A DNA stretch of 64,000 bases from Cladopsammia gracilis. Its lineage: Eukaryota; Cnidaria; Anthozoa; Scleractinia; Dendrophylliidae. The DNA lies in contig JAJGOT010000164.1 of the NCBI GenBank assembly GCA_022457155.1, positions 926,001-990,000 of the forward strand, given 5' to 3'. Numbering within the stretch: the first letter of the stretch is position 1; every line of letters starts with the position of its first letter. The position numbers and the translations under genes were made by a program. Under the pieces are notes generated by a model. The model saw only the letters and a program-made list of their open reading frames with translations, was not told where the DNA came from and ran no database searches. Below are positions 27,138 through 37,090 of the stretch, in pieces.

Positions 27138-27343
27138 TCATCAGCGTGTCACTAGCGATCGAGACTCGCTATCAGAATATGGCTGTCTTGGCTGTTTGGA
27201 GAAAACAATGGAAAAGACACATTTTAGTGGCGATTATAAATGCAGTACCAATGGCTTTGTGGACTAGCACTAATATCTTAGGCATTGTACAAGGGCGTTT
27301 TAGTGAAATGTTGACTGTGCCGTGCAAAAAGCCATTTACATGA
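27138..27343 (+). pseudogene. Multi-pass membrane protein, copy A, 3' part
   Basis: Resumes the gene interrupted at 19209: the sequence from TCATCAGCGTGTCACTAGCG on matches copy C (56047 on) almost base for base. It encodes the final segment, including SLAIETRYQNMAVLAVWRKQ and the last hydrophobic helix HILVAIINAVPMALWTSTNI, ending at a TGA at 27341-27343. Confidence 0.75.
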
Positions 27344-27829
27344 TAATTTTTTTTTCATGTTAACACATCTTTATTGTCTTGATAATTTGACGTCAGAAGA
27401 AAAGCCATTACAGCGCAAAGAGGGAACTAGAAATTGCACTCAACGGATGAATCATCTGAATAGGCATTGTTGACGTCATCCTCAGCGGATCGACAAGAAC
27501 AAAAATTATAAACACTAAATGACTTATCAGTCATTAAGTGATTTGTTATATAGCAACACAAAAACACAGCACAACACAGTTTGAAAAACGCGCCGAACAC
27601 TCGAGGTAAACATCAATCGCATCATAATCATGCCACCTTTTGTCAGTCTGATCACGTGCGCTAGCGGGCAACAGTAAAAATGTTGCCCGCTTTCGCAAAT
27701 GTTGCCCGCTCATGGACGTTTGGCGGGAAGCAGTTTGTTTGTTAGACGTCATGTGACCATGAATCAACCAATGAACGCGCGCGTTGCATTGAGAAAGACT
27801 CCAGCTAAAAAACAACTGCAGTTAATTTA

Positions 27830-28135
27830 TTGGACACGAGTAAGGCATTCGACAGCCTGATAAAGCGTGACATGATTCTAACGGATAAATTGCTGAACAT
27901 TGACATTCTGGCCTCTGTCGTAGCTTGGTTTAGCAGCTAAGTTGACTAAGTTATGCGTATAAATACGGAGTTCACTTGTCTGACCTGTGGAATAAACGGT
28001 GTCCCACAAGGCAGTATCCTTGGTCCTCTCTTGTTCAGCATCTACGTGAATGATGTGCAATCTGTTTTTCGAAACTGTCTATATGAAAGTTACGTTGATG
28101 ACACCAAACTTTATATATATCCTTTGTAATTGAAG
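27830..28135 (+). pseudogene. LINE reverse-transcriptase core remnant
   Basis: Conceptual translation contains [20 protein letters not shown] and YVDDTKLY, the RT palm motifs, with stops at several places (for example after AWFSS). The same remnant is at 56705-57000 in unit 3, so it was present before the host duplication. Confidence 0.7.
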
Positions 28136-28179
28136 ACTTGGTCAGTGCAGTCTGCGACATCAACGGTGATCTCTTTAGA

Positions 28180-28192
28180 ATTAATAACAATA

Positions 28193-28223
<31 letters not shown>

Positions 28224-28225
28224 AT
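28180..28225. repeat. (AAT)n microsatellite
   Basis: AAT/ATA triplets, paralogous to 57058-57093 but different in length. Confidence 0.9.
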
Positions 28226-28820
28226 ATTTATACAAGGTGAAAAACTGGAAAAAAATTGAGTAAAACTAAACCTATGTAGATACAATTAAAAAAACTAAAA
28301 TCCAATGAGCTAAAACTATTTAAAATGATTAAAAATGTCAGCTCCTTTGTAAAAGAATATACGTTTAGTTGATTTTCAAAATAAATCCATATAAAGTTTA
28401 TCATTGTTTCTAGTATTGTGAATGTCACAGCACTTGATCCTAACTGGTACTTTAGAAATCTATTCCACACTGTATCCACACTGTATTGTCGCACGGCAAT
28501 CAGATTGGGGATAAATTTGGCTCCCGTCCCTTAGTGCCATTCAGCTGTCCTCCTGTTTACCAGACTAACAATGGGCTTCTCCCCAATGCTAATAACTCAC
28601 TAAGGAGGCCATCGCTAGGTTGCCCAAGAGATCTACCCTACAAACACTGTCGTAACTCCACAAAACTAAACCCAAACTTAACCTGATAATCCTGGTGGGA
28701 GAGACAGTCGACCTTGCCTCACAGACGTTCCTCCTCATGAGGTTTCTTTCCTGGGATGTCCGAAGGGAACGCACACACAAACCGTTTCAACTGGTTAATG
28801 TCTTGCCTTGTACTGGTCGG

Positions 28821-29036
28821 CTATGTACCGATGTTTGAGGCCACCCTTGCCGAAGCACCGGTCGAGTTCAAAACCTTCGCCAATTGCATGCAGTATAGGG
28901 CTGTGTGTCGACGAGTCCAGCTAACATGATCCATAATGTCGGCCAGATCCGCACCTGCAAGAGCTAGGGTAATCGCACAGCCGGAGCGAACTCCATGAAA
29001 AGTCTCGCCACTATCCGCCTTCAATTTTGTCTCCAC
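28821..29036 (-). pseudogene. Tyrosine recombinase C-terminal fragment (Crypton/YR type)
   Basis: The minus strand encodes ETFHGVRSGCAITLALAGAD followed by MDHVSWTRRHTALYCMQLAK: an HxxR box, a second His and a catalytic-type Tyr in the order of tyrosine recombinases. It differs from the DIRS recombinase at 21517. A duplicate is at about 57705-57920, and the relic at 58640-59200 looks like the upstream part of the same protein type. Confidence 0.6.
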
Positions 29037-29558
29037 TAAAACGAGGCATTCAATGTGAAATAGTGTACTAAGGATCAGTCAGTCACTCTTGTGATGAATA
29101 TATCCTAATAACATATTCTGTCTATTCTCTTGACACTTTTTAATTACATCTCACTTACATTATATTTTAAAAGTTCAGAAAATTGTGCCACGCCAGCTAC
29201 GATCGAAAAACCAGTAAAAACCATCCTTTAGAAGTGGCCAAAAAAATGTGGAAACGTATACCCTCCTATAACGATGCAGTGGCACTGGACCTCGGGGCAA
29301 AGGTACAAAAACTGATAATATTACTTGATACTTTAATAACATTTCATTTCCCAACGTAACAAAAGGAAAAAACTTGAACAAAGAAAGCAACGTTCGAGAA
29401 TACTGACCGACGTAGAATGATAAATATCTCCCGTCAAACCCTTAAATAGTCCCGAGATGTCCCATGACGACACGCAAGCCTCTATATCGTGCCGTCAGAA
29501 TTATTATTTCTGATAGTTCGTTTCTACGTCACTCAGATATTAGAAATTACATTTTCCT

Positions 29559-29564
29559 TTAGAT
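29559..29564. repeat. Left target-site duplication TTAGAT of element 2
   Basis: TTAGAT directly precedes the AGTAGT terminus and is repeated at 50209-50214 after ACTACT. The paralogous unit 3 has a single TTAGAT in the same context (CCTTTAGATAACCC, about 58439-58444). Confidence 0.92.
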
Positions 29565-29962
29565 AGTAGTATAAAATCGCCGATACCGGTGCAATCCTCG
29601 GCCACCGCTAATTTTAACGTAAAAATCATTGATTTTTCTCTTCAATCCATCACAACATTCTCAACTTTCTTCCTCTCATCACTCACGTAACATCAATCCC
29701 CTCAAAAACCCCACACGTTTCACTTCCAACCTTTCCCATGATTTCCCACACAACTTCACTTTTTCTTCCAGTCTCTCACATCCCCTCAATTCTCCACAAA
29801 CATTTCAAAGTTCCACTTCCTCATTGTTCCCCTCAATTCCACTAATTGCAACATGTTTCACCAACTGCAACATGCATGTTGCACATGTTTTTCGTCAATT
29901 TCGAATACGTTCGAATTAAGGGTGGCCTCGGATTCCACCGGTATCAGCGATTTTATACTACT
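29565..29962. repeat. Left terminal inverted repeat of element 2
   Basis: Matches the reverse complement of 49804-50208 over its full length with few differences. Its outer arm AGTAGTATAAAATCGCCGAT is repeated in inverse at its inner end (...GCGATTTTATACTACT at 29947-29962), so this terminal repeat has terminal repeats of its own. There is no gene inside; the sequence is pyrimidine-rich (TTCCCCTCAA-type) on this strand. Confidence 0.92.
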
Positions 29963-29998
29963 ATTCACTGGAGGAAAAAGTCTCTCCCGGAAAAGAAA

Positions 29999-30556
29999 AT
30001 GTCTGATTCCGAAGAAGAAGAAATTGATGACACTCCTGAAATTATTCAAGAAACATATACAACAGGGCAATCTCGCAAAAATCCCAGGCTGGATCATTTC
30101 AAAGATATCATCCGAAAAAATCAGGGAAAAAATCAAATTCCACTCAAGGATCTCGAATTTTATCAAGAACAAATTCTCTCTCAAAGTCCCCGTGACGAAA
30201 TCACAAGAAAAAAAGTCAAGGAGTTTGTTAAAGCTTCCAAATGGAAAAAAGTCAATGGCAACGATCATGAAATTTTTAATCACATAACAGGTCACGACGG
30301 GAATGACTATGAGCACCTGGAAAAATTTCTCATTGACGATTTTAAATATTTCTCACTGACATATGATGATTTTCATCCCAGCAGAAAAAAGTTTCTTAAT
30401 TTCAATCAAGTTCTTTTCGCCCTGTTGAAGAAGAATGGTTTCAGCCCCAATGAAGATGATTTCAAACTGCTTATTCTCCCATCAAAAAGAGAAGAACAAG
30501 AAAAAATCATCCGAGCCATCTTTAAAAAATTAAATTGGAAAGAAAATGGATCTTGA
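29999..30556 (+). CDS. VLTF3-like late transcription factor candidate
   Basis: 185 residues from MSDSEEEEIDD at 29999 (an upstream in-frame ATG at 29846 falls inside the terminal repeat and is unlikely). The C-terminal half has the signature I associate with the poxvirus/NCLDV VLTF3 family: RKKFLNFNQVLFALL at about 129-143, LLILPSKREEQ at about 157-167 and KKLNW at 176-180, preceded by a helical IPLKDLEFYQEQILSQSPRD region. VLTF3 proteins direct late-gene transcription. The N-terminus is acidic. No zinc ligands are visible here. It is the first gene inside the left terminus and overlaps the next gene by 11 bases. Assignment is by remembered pattern and needs a profile search. Confidence 0.5.
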   Translation: MSDSEEEEIDDTPEIIQETYTTGQSRKNPRLDHFKDIIRKNQGKNQIPLKDLEFYQEQILSQSPRDEITRKKVKEFVKASKWKKVNGNDHEIFNHITGHDGNDYEHLEKFLIDDFKYFSLTYDDFHPSRKKFLNFNQVLFALLKKNGFSPNEDDFKLLILPSKREEQEKIIRAIFKKLNWKENGS

Positions 30557-30872
30557 AAAAGTATTTTCCAATGAAGCTGAGCGAAGCGAAGCGAGTGAAG
30601 ATAGCGACCATGAAAATTGTCTTACTTGCTCAGATGAAGAAACAAGAAGCGACGATGAAACCCCAACAACATCTGACGAGGAATTCATTGTCTCTGATTC
30701 GGAGATGGAAGAGGAAAGCGAAGCTGAGCGAAGCGAAGACGCAATAGAACTCCTCTTTGAGTCATTTGTGAATCTCCAAGAGGAACACAAGATTCTCAAA
30801 AATGAACTCCAAAAGCAAAGTTGCCTTCTCTGGGAAATCCACCGGGAATTGAAAGAAAGCGAAGCGAAGTGA
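30546..30872 (+). CDS. Small acidic protein with dispersed-repeat inserts
   Basis: 108 residues, starting MDLEKVFSNEAERSEASEDS. It is extremely acidic (DSEMEEESEAERSED), with two AERSEA/AERSED peptides encoded by the GAGCGAAGCG repeat, then a helix IELLFESFVNLQEEHKILKN like the one in the 73-residue protein at 9496-9717. The start overlaps the preceding gene. The last codons run into another cluster of the same repeat (30858-30902). Function unknown. Confidence 0.45.
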   Translation: MDLEKVFSNEAERSEASEDSDHENCLTCSDEETRSDDETPTTSDEEFIVSDSEMEEESEAERSEDAIELLFESFVNLQEEHKILKNELQKQSCLLWEIHRELKESEAK

Positions 30873-31080
30873 GCCGAGCGAAGCGAGCCGAGCGAAGCGA
30901 AGCGGTGTTTTGAAATAACAGACTTAATGAATATGAATGTAAAACATTCATCTTCCGCCTTTGTTCTTTTTGTGTAAATATCACGTGATGATTTTTGGCC
31001 AATCATTGCATTACACATTTTTATCAAAATTGTTATCAAAATTTGGCAAATTCTGATAAAACTCGGCAGTCTGATAAAAA
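30873..31080. other. Intergenic, with a GAGCGAAGCGAGC cluster
   Basis: The first 30 bases are tandem GCGAAGCGAGCCGA units; the rest is AT-rich with no gene. The plus-strand small gene and minus-strand integrase converge here. Confidence 0.6.
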
Positions 31081-32028
31081 CTAAGATAGCTTTTCCACAT
31101 CCCTCAAAGGGATCCATGAATTAAATTTATCAGGGTAGCCTGTCCATTTTACAAGTGCGAGTTTTCGCTTATTATCACGGCGAATAACCTTTTCAATGCA
31201 AAATACATCTTGCGTTGTCTTTTGAATTTCCTGTTCATAGAAGCTTCCTTTGATCGGTTCTCCCAACAGATCAACTAACCTGTATGTCACGTGGTTTGTG
31301 TTCAAAACCTCATCGATAACAAATATCTCCTCTGTCCAGTTCGGCGTGAAACCTTTGTCAAATACTTTGCGCTTGTATTTTGAAATTCGGACTTTGTCGC
31401 CAACCTTGAATTTTGCCGGGTTGCGTTTAGCATAAAGTAAATCGCTGTATAAATTAGCGAAAACCTTTTTCTCATTTTCCTGTTTGCTCGCCTCTGCGGG
31501 GGTCATCCGAATGCTCGAATGAAAACGATGATTATATTGATCCACTAACTTGTCAAGTTTATCGAATTACACTGTATTATTGTTAGCAGAAAACATCTTA
31601 AAGAGTTTCTCCTTCATTGTCTTGTTCCAGCGTTCAACAACAGACGATTTCTCTTCATTTTCCGTCGTATATAAAGTTACCCCATTCTTATTCAGGAGAA
31701 CCTTCATTGTTCCGTTGAAAAACTCACTTCCTTTATCAGTCCAAAGCATCTTCGGTTTTCGCTCCCTGAATATGGATCGGAAAGCATCAGCCACTGTTTG
31801 ACCTCGCTTGTCTTTCAGGGGACGAATCCAACCGAACTTTGAGAAAACATCGATCACCATCAGGAGATATTTGATCCCTTTGTTCCATTTTGAAAATTTC
31901 CCCATCTCGACCAGATCAGCTGCCCAAATGTTGTCAACACCATATGAAATGACTCTGCTCTTTGGGAAGCGCCGCCTGATTGGCTGGTGAAGTTCGTTTG
32001 CCAGATTTTGAGCCCAGCCTTCACTCAA
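31081..32028 (-). pseudogene. Retroviral-type integrase with C-terminal chromodomain (stop codon inside)
   Basis: The catalytic core has the D,D-35-E pattern: IWAADLVEM, KMLWTDKGSEFF and SSVVERWNKTMKEK. The C-terminal part contains YNHRFHSSIRMTPAEA, an SH3-like FKVGDKVRISKYKR and a chromodomain-like KRKLALVKWTGYPDKFNSW. Polinton integrases have this layout and make 6 bp target duplications, as seen for this element. An in-frame TAA at about 31566-31568 separates core from C-terminus, and no ATG is seen at the 5' edge, where the frame overlaps the PLA2 gene. The equivalent gene of element 1 is outside the window. Confidence 0.85.
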
Positions 32029-32844
32029 AATCTTTTCCCGTTTTTTGGGACACCCAAACCCAGTTTTTGTTTTGCATTAATGACGTTTCGCGCCAAAGCA
32101 TGACCCCACTGTCTTTCTTTCCAGGGAATCGCATCCAAAGCGGCAACCATTTTCCTGTCTGCTTTATTTTTACATTTGCGTGGATCCGCTCGCTTCGCTC
32201 GCTTTCTTTGCGCAGACTGAATAATCCACATCATGTTGCATAGCAACTGCATCTGTTTTTCCTGTGGGCTGCTGCATAATTTCGAGAATCTTTCCCTTTT
32301 CATCGGATCGGACTTGTTTTTCGAGTGGGTTATAAGGGCCTGTATAATTATGACCTGGGAGGGTGAAACCTTTCTTTGGTCTTGGCAGTTTCCCAATTAA
32401 TTTATGAACATCCAACCCACCGCCATCCAAATCTGCTCGATCTGTCTTATATTTTCTGTTTGGTCTAATCACCGTACTCAGTTGATTGAGCATATCGGAA
32501 GAGGTTTTGGCAAGAAATGGTTTCATCTTATCCAACGCAAAATCCAATGCTTTTTTCTGAGCTTTTTTGTTTCGCAACAATTCACTGGTTCCATAACGAC
32601 CCATTTCAACTGTTTTTTCCCCTAACCAAGGCAGTGCATGAGCCACGCCAGTCAGCGCAAGTTCACCAAAGCCCCCACCTTGTGAGGGCAGATCTAGTTT
32701 CCCTTTGCTTTTTCAAATTTAGTTTTTGTTATTCCACAAGAAGCGCAGACACAGTAAGACATTAACCTTCCATTCTTAGCTGTGAAATATTCAGGGTCAC
32801 CAACGCATTCTGTTTGCTTTCTTTCTTTCACGCAATATGACTTC
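32025..32844 (-). pseudogene. Zinc-ribbon plus phospholipase A2-like protein (frameshifted)
   Basis: Starts MKSYCVKERKQTECVGDPEY at 32844; paired cysteines (YCVKE, YCVCASCG) suggest a small zinc ribbon like DUF5679. Further on, KGFTLPGHNYTGPYNPL is the Ca-binding-loop type sequence and DAVAMQHDVDY the His-Asp helix of parvovirus-type phospholipase A2, followed by a KMVAALDAI and GHALARNVINAKQKLGLG helix pair. Parvoviral PLA2 acts in endosomal escape, and related domains are reported in adintovirus-type viruses. Here the reading frame is shifted after the zinc ribbon (near 32700) and again near 32195, inside a GCTTCGCTCGC repeat, so it is non-functional. Confidence 0.65.
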
Positions 32845-32865
32845 ATTTTTAATCGAAATATTCTT

Positions 32866-33282
32866 TTATGAATTTTTCATTTTGCGTCGACTGAGAGGCT
32901 TGAGAATATCATAGAAATCTTTCCCCTGCGACCATTGATGGAGGAAAAACAAGCAATAATACCTGCAAAAGACACTGTTGATGTTTTGATACTGACTGCT
33001 GTTCCAAATCACTGGTTTGCCGCTTCTGAATTCTTGTGGGAATCCCATTCCAAAACTATCGAAATACCACGTGAATTTCCCAGAGGGAGCGCAGCACACC
33101 CAGTGAATTCCTGCATTTTCAAGCGAATCAAGATTGATGATGCAGGGGCTGTGTCCTCGGGGCATGACTTCATTCCTGGCGAAAATCGCTTTGAAATTGG
33201 GAATTTTCAGAAAATCAATCCACTTCATGAGATCAACATTGTTCAGGGGTTTGTTCACGAATTTCGGTTTCGCTGCGCTCAC
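32866..33282 (-). CDS. Adenain-like cysteine protease
   Basis: 138 residues, MSAAKPKFVNKPLNN. The catalytic triad of adenovirus-type (C5) proteases is visible in order: His60 in AGIHWVCC, Asp75 in WYFDSFG, Gln98 in SSQYQN as oxyanion residue, and Cys106 in NSVFCRYYCLFF. In adenoviruses and Polintons this enzyme processes capsid precursors in the assembling particle. It is shorter than adenain (about 200), as usual for Polintons. The start overlaps the preceding gene's stop by 4 bases. The frame is intact although neighbours are broken. The counterpart of element 1 is outside the window. Confidence 0.85.
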   Translation of the reverse strand: MSAAKPKFVNKPLNNVDLMKWIDFLKIPNFKAIFARNEVMPRGHSPCIINLDSLENAGIHWVCCAPSGKFTWYFDSFGMGFPQEFRSGKPVIWNSSQYQNINSVFCRYYCLFFLHQWSQGKDFYDILKPLSRRKMKNS

Positions 33283-34104
33283 AAAATCGCCCCGGACTTT
33301 TTGGACTTTTTGATCCCAGCAGAAGTCCCTCTCCTTTTTTCGATTTTTTTTTTACCCATCCCAACAGTTTTTCGTCCCCAGTTTCCGACGAATGGGGGAG
33401 GTGGTGCCAAAGGGGCTCCCAATCTCGGAGCGCCGTTTCCTTTTGGGCGTCCAACTCTTGGCGCTCCTTGCCCTTTTGGGCGTCCAACTCTTGGCGCGCC
33501 TTTCCCAAACATGTTTTTAACCATGTCAAGTGCCAATGGAATTCCAATGGAAGCCAGAATTGTTCCCAATGCCCCACCAGATTGTTTTGTGGATGGTTTC
33601 ATCACTACCTGTCCTCCTGATTTAAGGGCAACCAAAATGTCCTGTTTCTTTTTATTTGTCAACAGATGTTTATTGTCAATCAGTTTTTGAATTTTATCTT
33701 GGGGAATGAGAAACCCACCTGTTTGTCCCCCTTTTCCACTTATCTTTTTCACAACTTGACTCGCTCCTTCACTCGCCAAACCAGCCAATGCTGACAGCCC
33801 AAGTGTTTTATCCAGGGTAGGCGACAGGGAACGAGCCAGGGGAACAATAGCAGAGAAAAGATTTCCACCTTGTTTCATCACTTTTCTGATTTGCATTTTC
33901 GATATCTTTAGCTCAACTCCCTTTCCCAAAGCTGCAGCTTTGGTAATTCGTTTCTTTTGATTGGTTGTTAGCATCAGTTCATCACTTCCGCTTGTTTGAT
34001 TTTTTTAATCTCAGGGTGATAGCGTAGTTTGCTTTGAATGCTTTTCCAAGCTTCTTTTTTTGCCGTTCCGACAGATTTACTTTATATGGGTGATATGTTG
34101 TCAT
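33279..34104 (-). pseudogene. pVI/core-like virion protein (frameshifted)
   Basis: An N-terminal piece from MTTYHPYKVNLSERQKKKLG at 34104 (preceded by CTAAAATG) leads into an A-run near 34008, where the frame changes. The main frame follows: LTTNQKKRITKAAALGKG, ELKISKMQIRKVMKQGGN, a hydrophobic SALAGLASEG and ASIGIPLALDMV, a proline-glycine repeat GAPRVGRPKGQGAPRVGRPK and a very basic C-terminus (GMGKKKIEKRRGTSAG). This layout recurs in cnidarian Polinton gene sets beside the protease; similarity to adenoviral pVI or core proteins in role is inference. A single-base length change in the A-run would explain the break. Confidence 0.6.
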
Positions 34105-34130
34105 TTTAGATGATAACATATGTTTTCAGA

Positions 34131-36685
34131 TCACACGATAACTAATTCATTTCCAATCTTATCAATTTTCACTTCTTTTTCATAGAGAACTACCGCATGT
34201 ACATTGAAGTTTGCAGCTGCATCTGCGCTCAATCGATATCGGAATATCAACTGCTTGGGATCTCTTGTTGGTTTTTCCGTTTGATAAGGCAGATCGAAAT
34301 AGATCAATGGGAAAAGAGAATTGAAATTGGCCAGATTCAGCTGCGTTCCAGTGTTGTAGTCATTTTTCCTCATTGCATAAGCCATAACATCCTGGAAAAT
34401 CCTCACTTTGCTTTCACTGTTGTACTCTGTTTCCGGATAAAACACACCATTTCCACATTCCAATCGACAGTTCGACAAGGATGAAGCACTATCCGCTGCA
34501 TTTAATTTGAAAGTGTCCATGAGATAAGGACTATCTTCTGCACGGTCATCATTGGGTGGGTCTGTTCTTTTAAGATAAACAAAAATATGCTTAACATTGT
34601 CAATACTTGCGGATATCTGGAAGAATCCTGATGATCGTGTAGCAGCTAATTTTGCATACATTTCCTTCAGATATTTCCATTGTGTTTCTTTCAGGAATGA
34701 ACTGACAAATTTGTCATAAAGAGAATCTTTCGGTGTTAATCTGGGGACCCAAAGCAAAAACCCATTCACAACAACTCTTCCAGCATCAGTGCCATTAGCC
34801 ATATGAATTAATTCATTACCCTGTTGAAGCCCAATCTCAAATTGCAGCTTCATGGGCACAAGCATCTTATCTTCCAACTCTTCGAAAAAGGAAAAACGAT
34901 TCAGGGGAATAATCGTATTAATGTTCTTTGCGCCGCCGTTTCCATTGTTTTGTACTGCTTGAGATTGTATTCGCCGAGCTTCAAATCCAGCATTCGCAGC
35001 AGCATCATTAGGGGTGGCGAATGGTACCTTCAAAAATCGTGGGTCTCGGAAAATTTTGGTCCGGTCTCGAAATCTCGGCAGTTTTTTTGTTAAGTCTCGA
35101 AGTCTCGTTTGGCGGGTGATTTTTCGGTATCGGAGTCTCGGATTTTTTGCCGCAATGTCTCGGAGTCTCGGATTCTTTTGCCAAGCAGCTCGAAATCTCG
35201 AAATTTTGCCTGATCAAGCGCGTATTTATTTGAAGATATCGTGTTGGGTCAGCAAAATATACGCACACAAAAAAAATTTTCGTCAATGTTATTAATATAA
35301 GCTAAGTGTGACTATCAGAATTTTACATTTTAAATTATAAATGAACGTTTTACCGTAAGTGTCTGGTATAGAAGTCTTGAATGAATGAACTTTACCACGT
35401 AACTGACAAGTCACATGTCGACTGGGACTAGTGTAGCTGAGTGTGAGTTACGGTGTACATGAAGCTATAAGTGTGCCATCCTGTGTATTTGTTAACCTGC
35501 AAAACACCACCGGAAAAATAATTAACGACTTTAGACTTTGTATTCAGTCTGTAACACATTGATGCTAAGAGAAAATAAGTTCAGAAAACTTAGATGTAAC
35601 AAAACGTAGCTGCTGAATGAGTGCTAGATTGTTAAACGAACACTTCTGAAGGCCACCTAAAGTAAATATAACTGACCATAACGTTTTACGAAATAGTTCA
35701 GTAATTTATTACCATCATTATGTGGTTTTCTTACCATGTATTGCTCTTCCAGTGGGCCTGTACTATGTGTGCATCTTTCCTTGGACAACATTTCTGAGCC
35801 AAAGTTGACTAAACTCTGTGTTTGTTTTTTTTTCCCTTTAATTCCCGTCGTTGCTCTTTGACATTGTCAAATATATAGACATTTCCATTTGCTGCAGCTT
35901 TTGTTAAAGTCCTGAAATTCCAGTGGATGACGGAATGCAATTTTTTGGTATTTCAAGCTTATTCCGTTGTTCACAAACTGTTCACTCTCCAAACAAGAGT
36001 GGATCAGACAATATAGTGTATTGGATAAACGTATTTACCGTTTGTCTTACAATGTAGGCAGGTCACGTTAAGATCGCGAATTGGAATGGACATGGAAAGT
36101 CAATGCTACAAAAAACGGGTCTACACCGATGGGCCATTGGTTTCTTCTGATGCCTAGTGCGTGCGTGTTACATGCCATATCTGTGTGGTAGTCTTAGAGA
36201 TCGCCCTCTTGAAGAACATGCAACGTCTTCCCGGACTGTTTTAACAGTGGAGGATTCTCTATTGAATCATTTATTGTACGCCCCGTTTCCAAATACCAGA
36301 AACTGTTCTTGGCGACTGATCTGCTGAAGTCATCGGAGTATTCTAGCAAATTTTTAACAAAAGTAACGTTATGCAGATTATCAGTCTCATAAACAATCTT
36401 TCCAGCAGAACTAATCTTCAGGTGATTAATTAATGAATGAGCACCGTTTATAACGGTTATTCTATCAGTTGCCGCATATCCAGCGCCGTCTGCTACTTTC
36501 TGGAGTTGAAACTGCACCTCGAAATAAGCATTGTACCAATCATAGAATGCCGATCTGTCATTAATTGTAAATTTATAACCACCTTTGTCTTGAGGTTGCC
36601 CATTAGCTGGAGCTCTGATTACATCATCCAGCTGGAAGCGCACCAATTCATTTCGTTGAAGATATTCACTCGATCTAAAAGCCAT
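34131..36685 (-). pseudogene. Major capsid protein, interrupted by a ~1.2 kb insertion
   Basis: The N-terminal part (36685 down to about 36290, MAFRSSEYLQRNELVRFQ) and C-terminal part (about 35020 down to 34131, ending GNELVIV) each align closely with the intact gene at 1-1259. They are separated by unrelated DNA after the residues NSFWYLET. Apart from the insertion the frames are open, so the insertion is the inactivating event. The start context is ATATAAAATG as in the intact copy. Confidence 0.85.
35025..36285. mobile_element. Insertion in the capsid gene with GTCTCG repeats (type unknown)
   Basis: Absent from the homologous gene in element 1. The left side (35037-35215) is a run of imperfect units built on TCTCGGAGTCTCGGATTTTT; the rest is AT-rich with no coding or terminal inverted repeats that I can detect. 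Boundaries are approximate (within about 20 bases) because the capsid sequences differ there. Could be a MITE, a SINE-like piece or host DNA. Confidence 0.6.
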
Positions 36686-36748
36686 TTTATATTCTTTTAT
36701 TTCTTTTTTCGGATGCCTTGCCCAGAGATCAACCTGTTCAATATAGCA

Positions 36749-37090
36749 TCAGAACTTTCTGCAGGGGTTGATCTTGACGCCTTGGCACGTGGCGCCTGTT
36801 TCGCTTCGCTCCGCTTCGCTCAGCTTCCCCTTTCTCATATTTCCCAGTTTTTTCATGATCAAATCACCAGATTTTTCAACTGCTTTTTTGCCCAATTTTT
36901 CTCCAGCGTGAGAAATTCCTGATTCTAATGCTTTTTTCGCAATGGGTTTTGCGAATTTCTTGAAGACGACTGATGCGACCTTCCTCATTGGTTTGAAAAT
37001 ATTGTCCACAATGACACCTGTTCCTTTGTGTCGATAAACAAACCGCCCCAATTAAGGGTGGAAAAAACGAGTAAATTCATAACTTTTCAT
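36749..37090 (-). pseudogene. Small basic virion protein, stop at codon 13
   Basis: Homologue of 1321-1671. It starts MKSYEFTRFFHP at 37090 after AATAAAATG, then TAA at 37052-37054. The downstream frame remains open through GVIVDNIFKPMRKVASVVFK. The C-terminus carries SEAERSETGA from the dispersed GCTTCGCTC repeat, differently placed from the one in element 1. Confidence 0.7.

Noticed and set aside
30530..31117. 195-codon minus-strand open frame opposite the small acidic gene
   Set aside because: Antisense shadow: serine/arginine-rich composition mirrors the acidic repeats of the plus strand, and the plus-strand frames have the better context.
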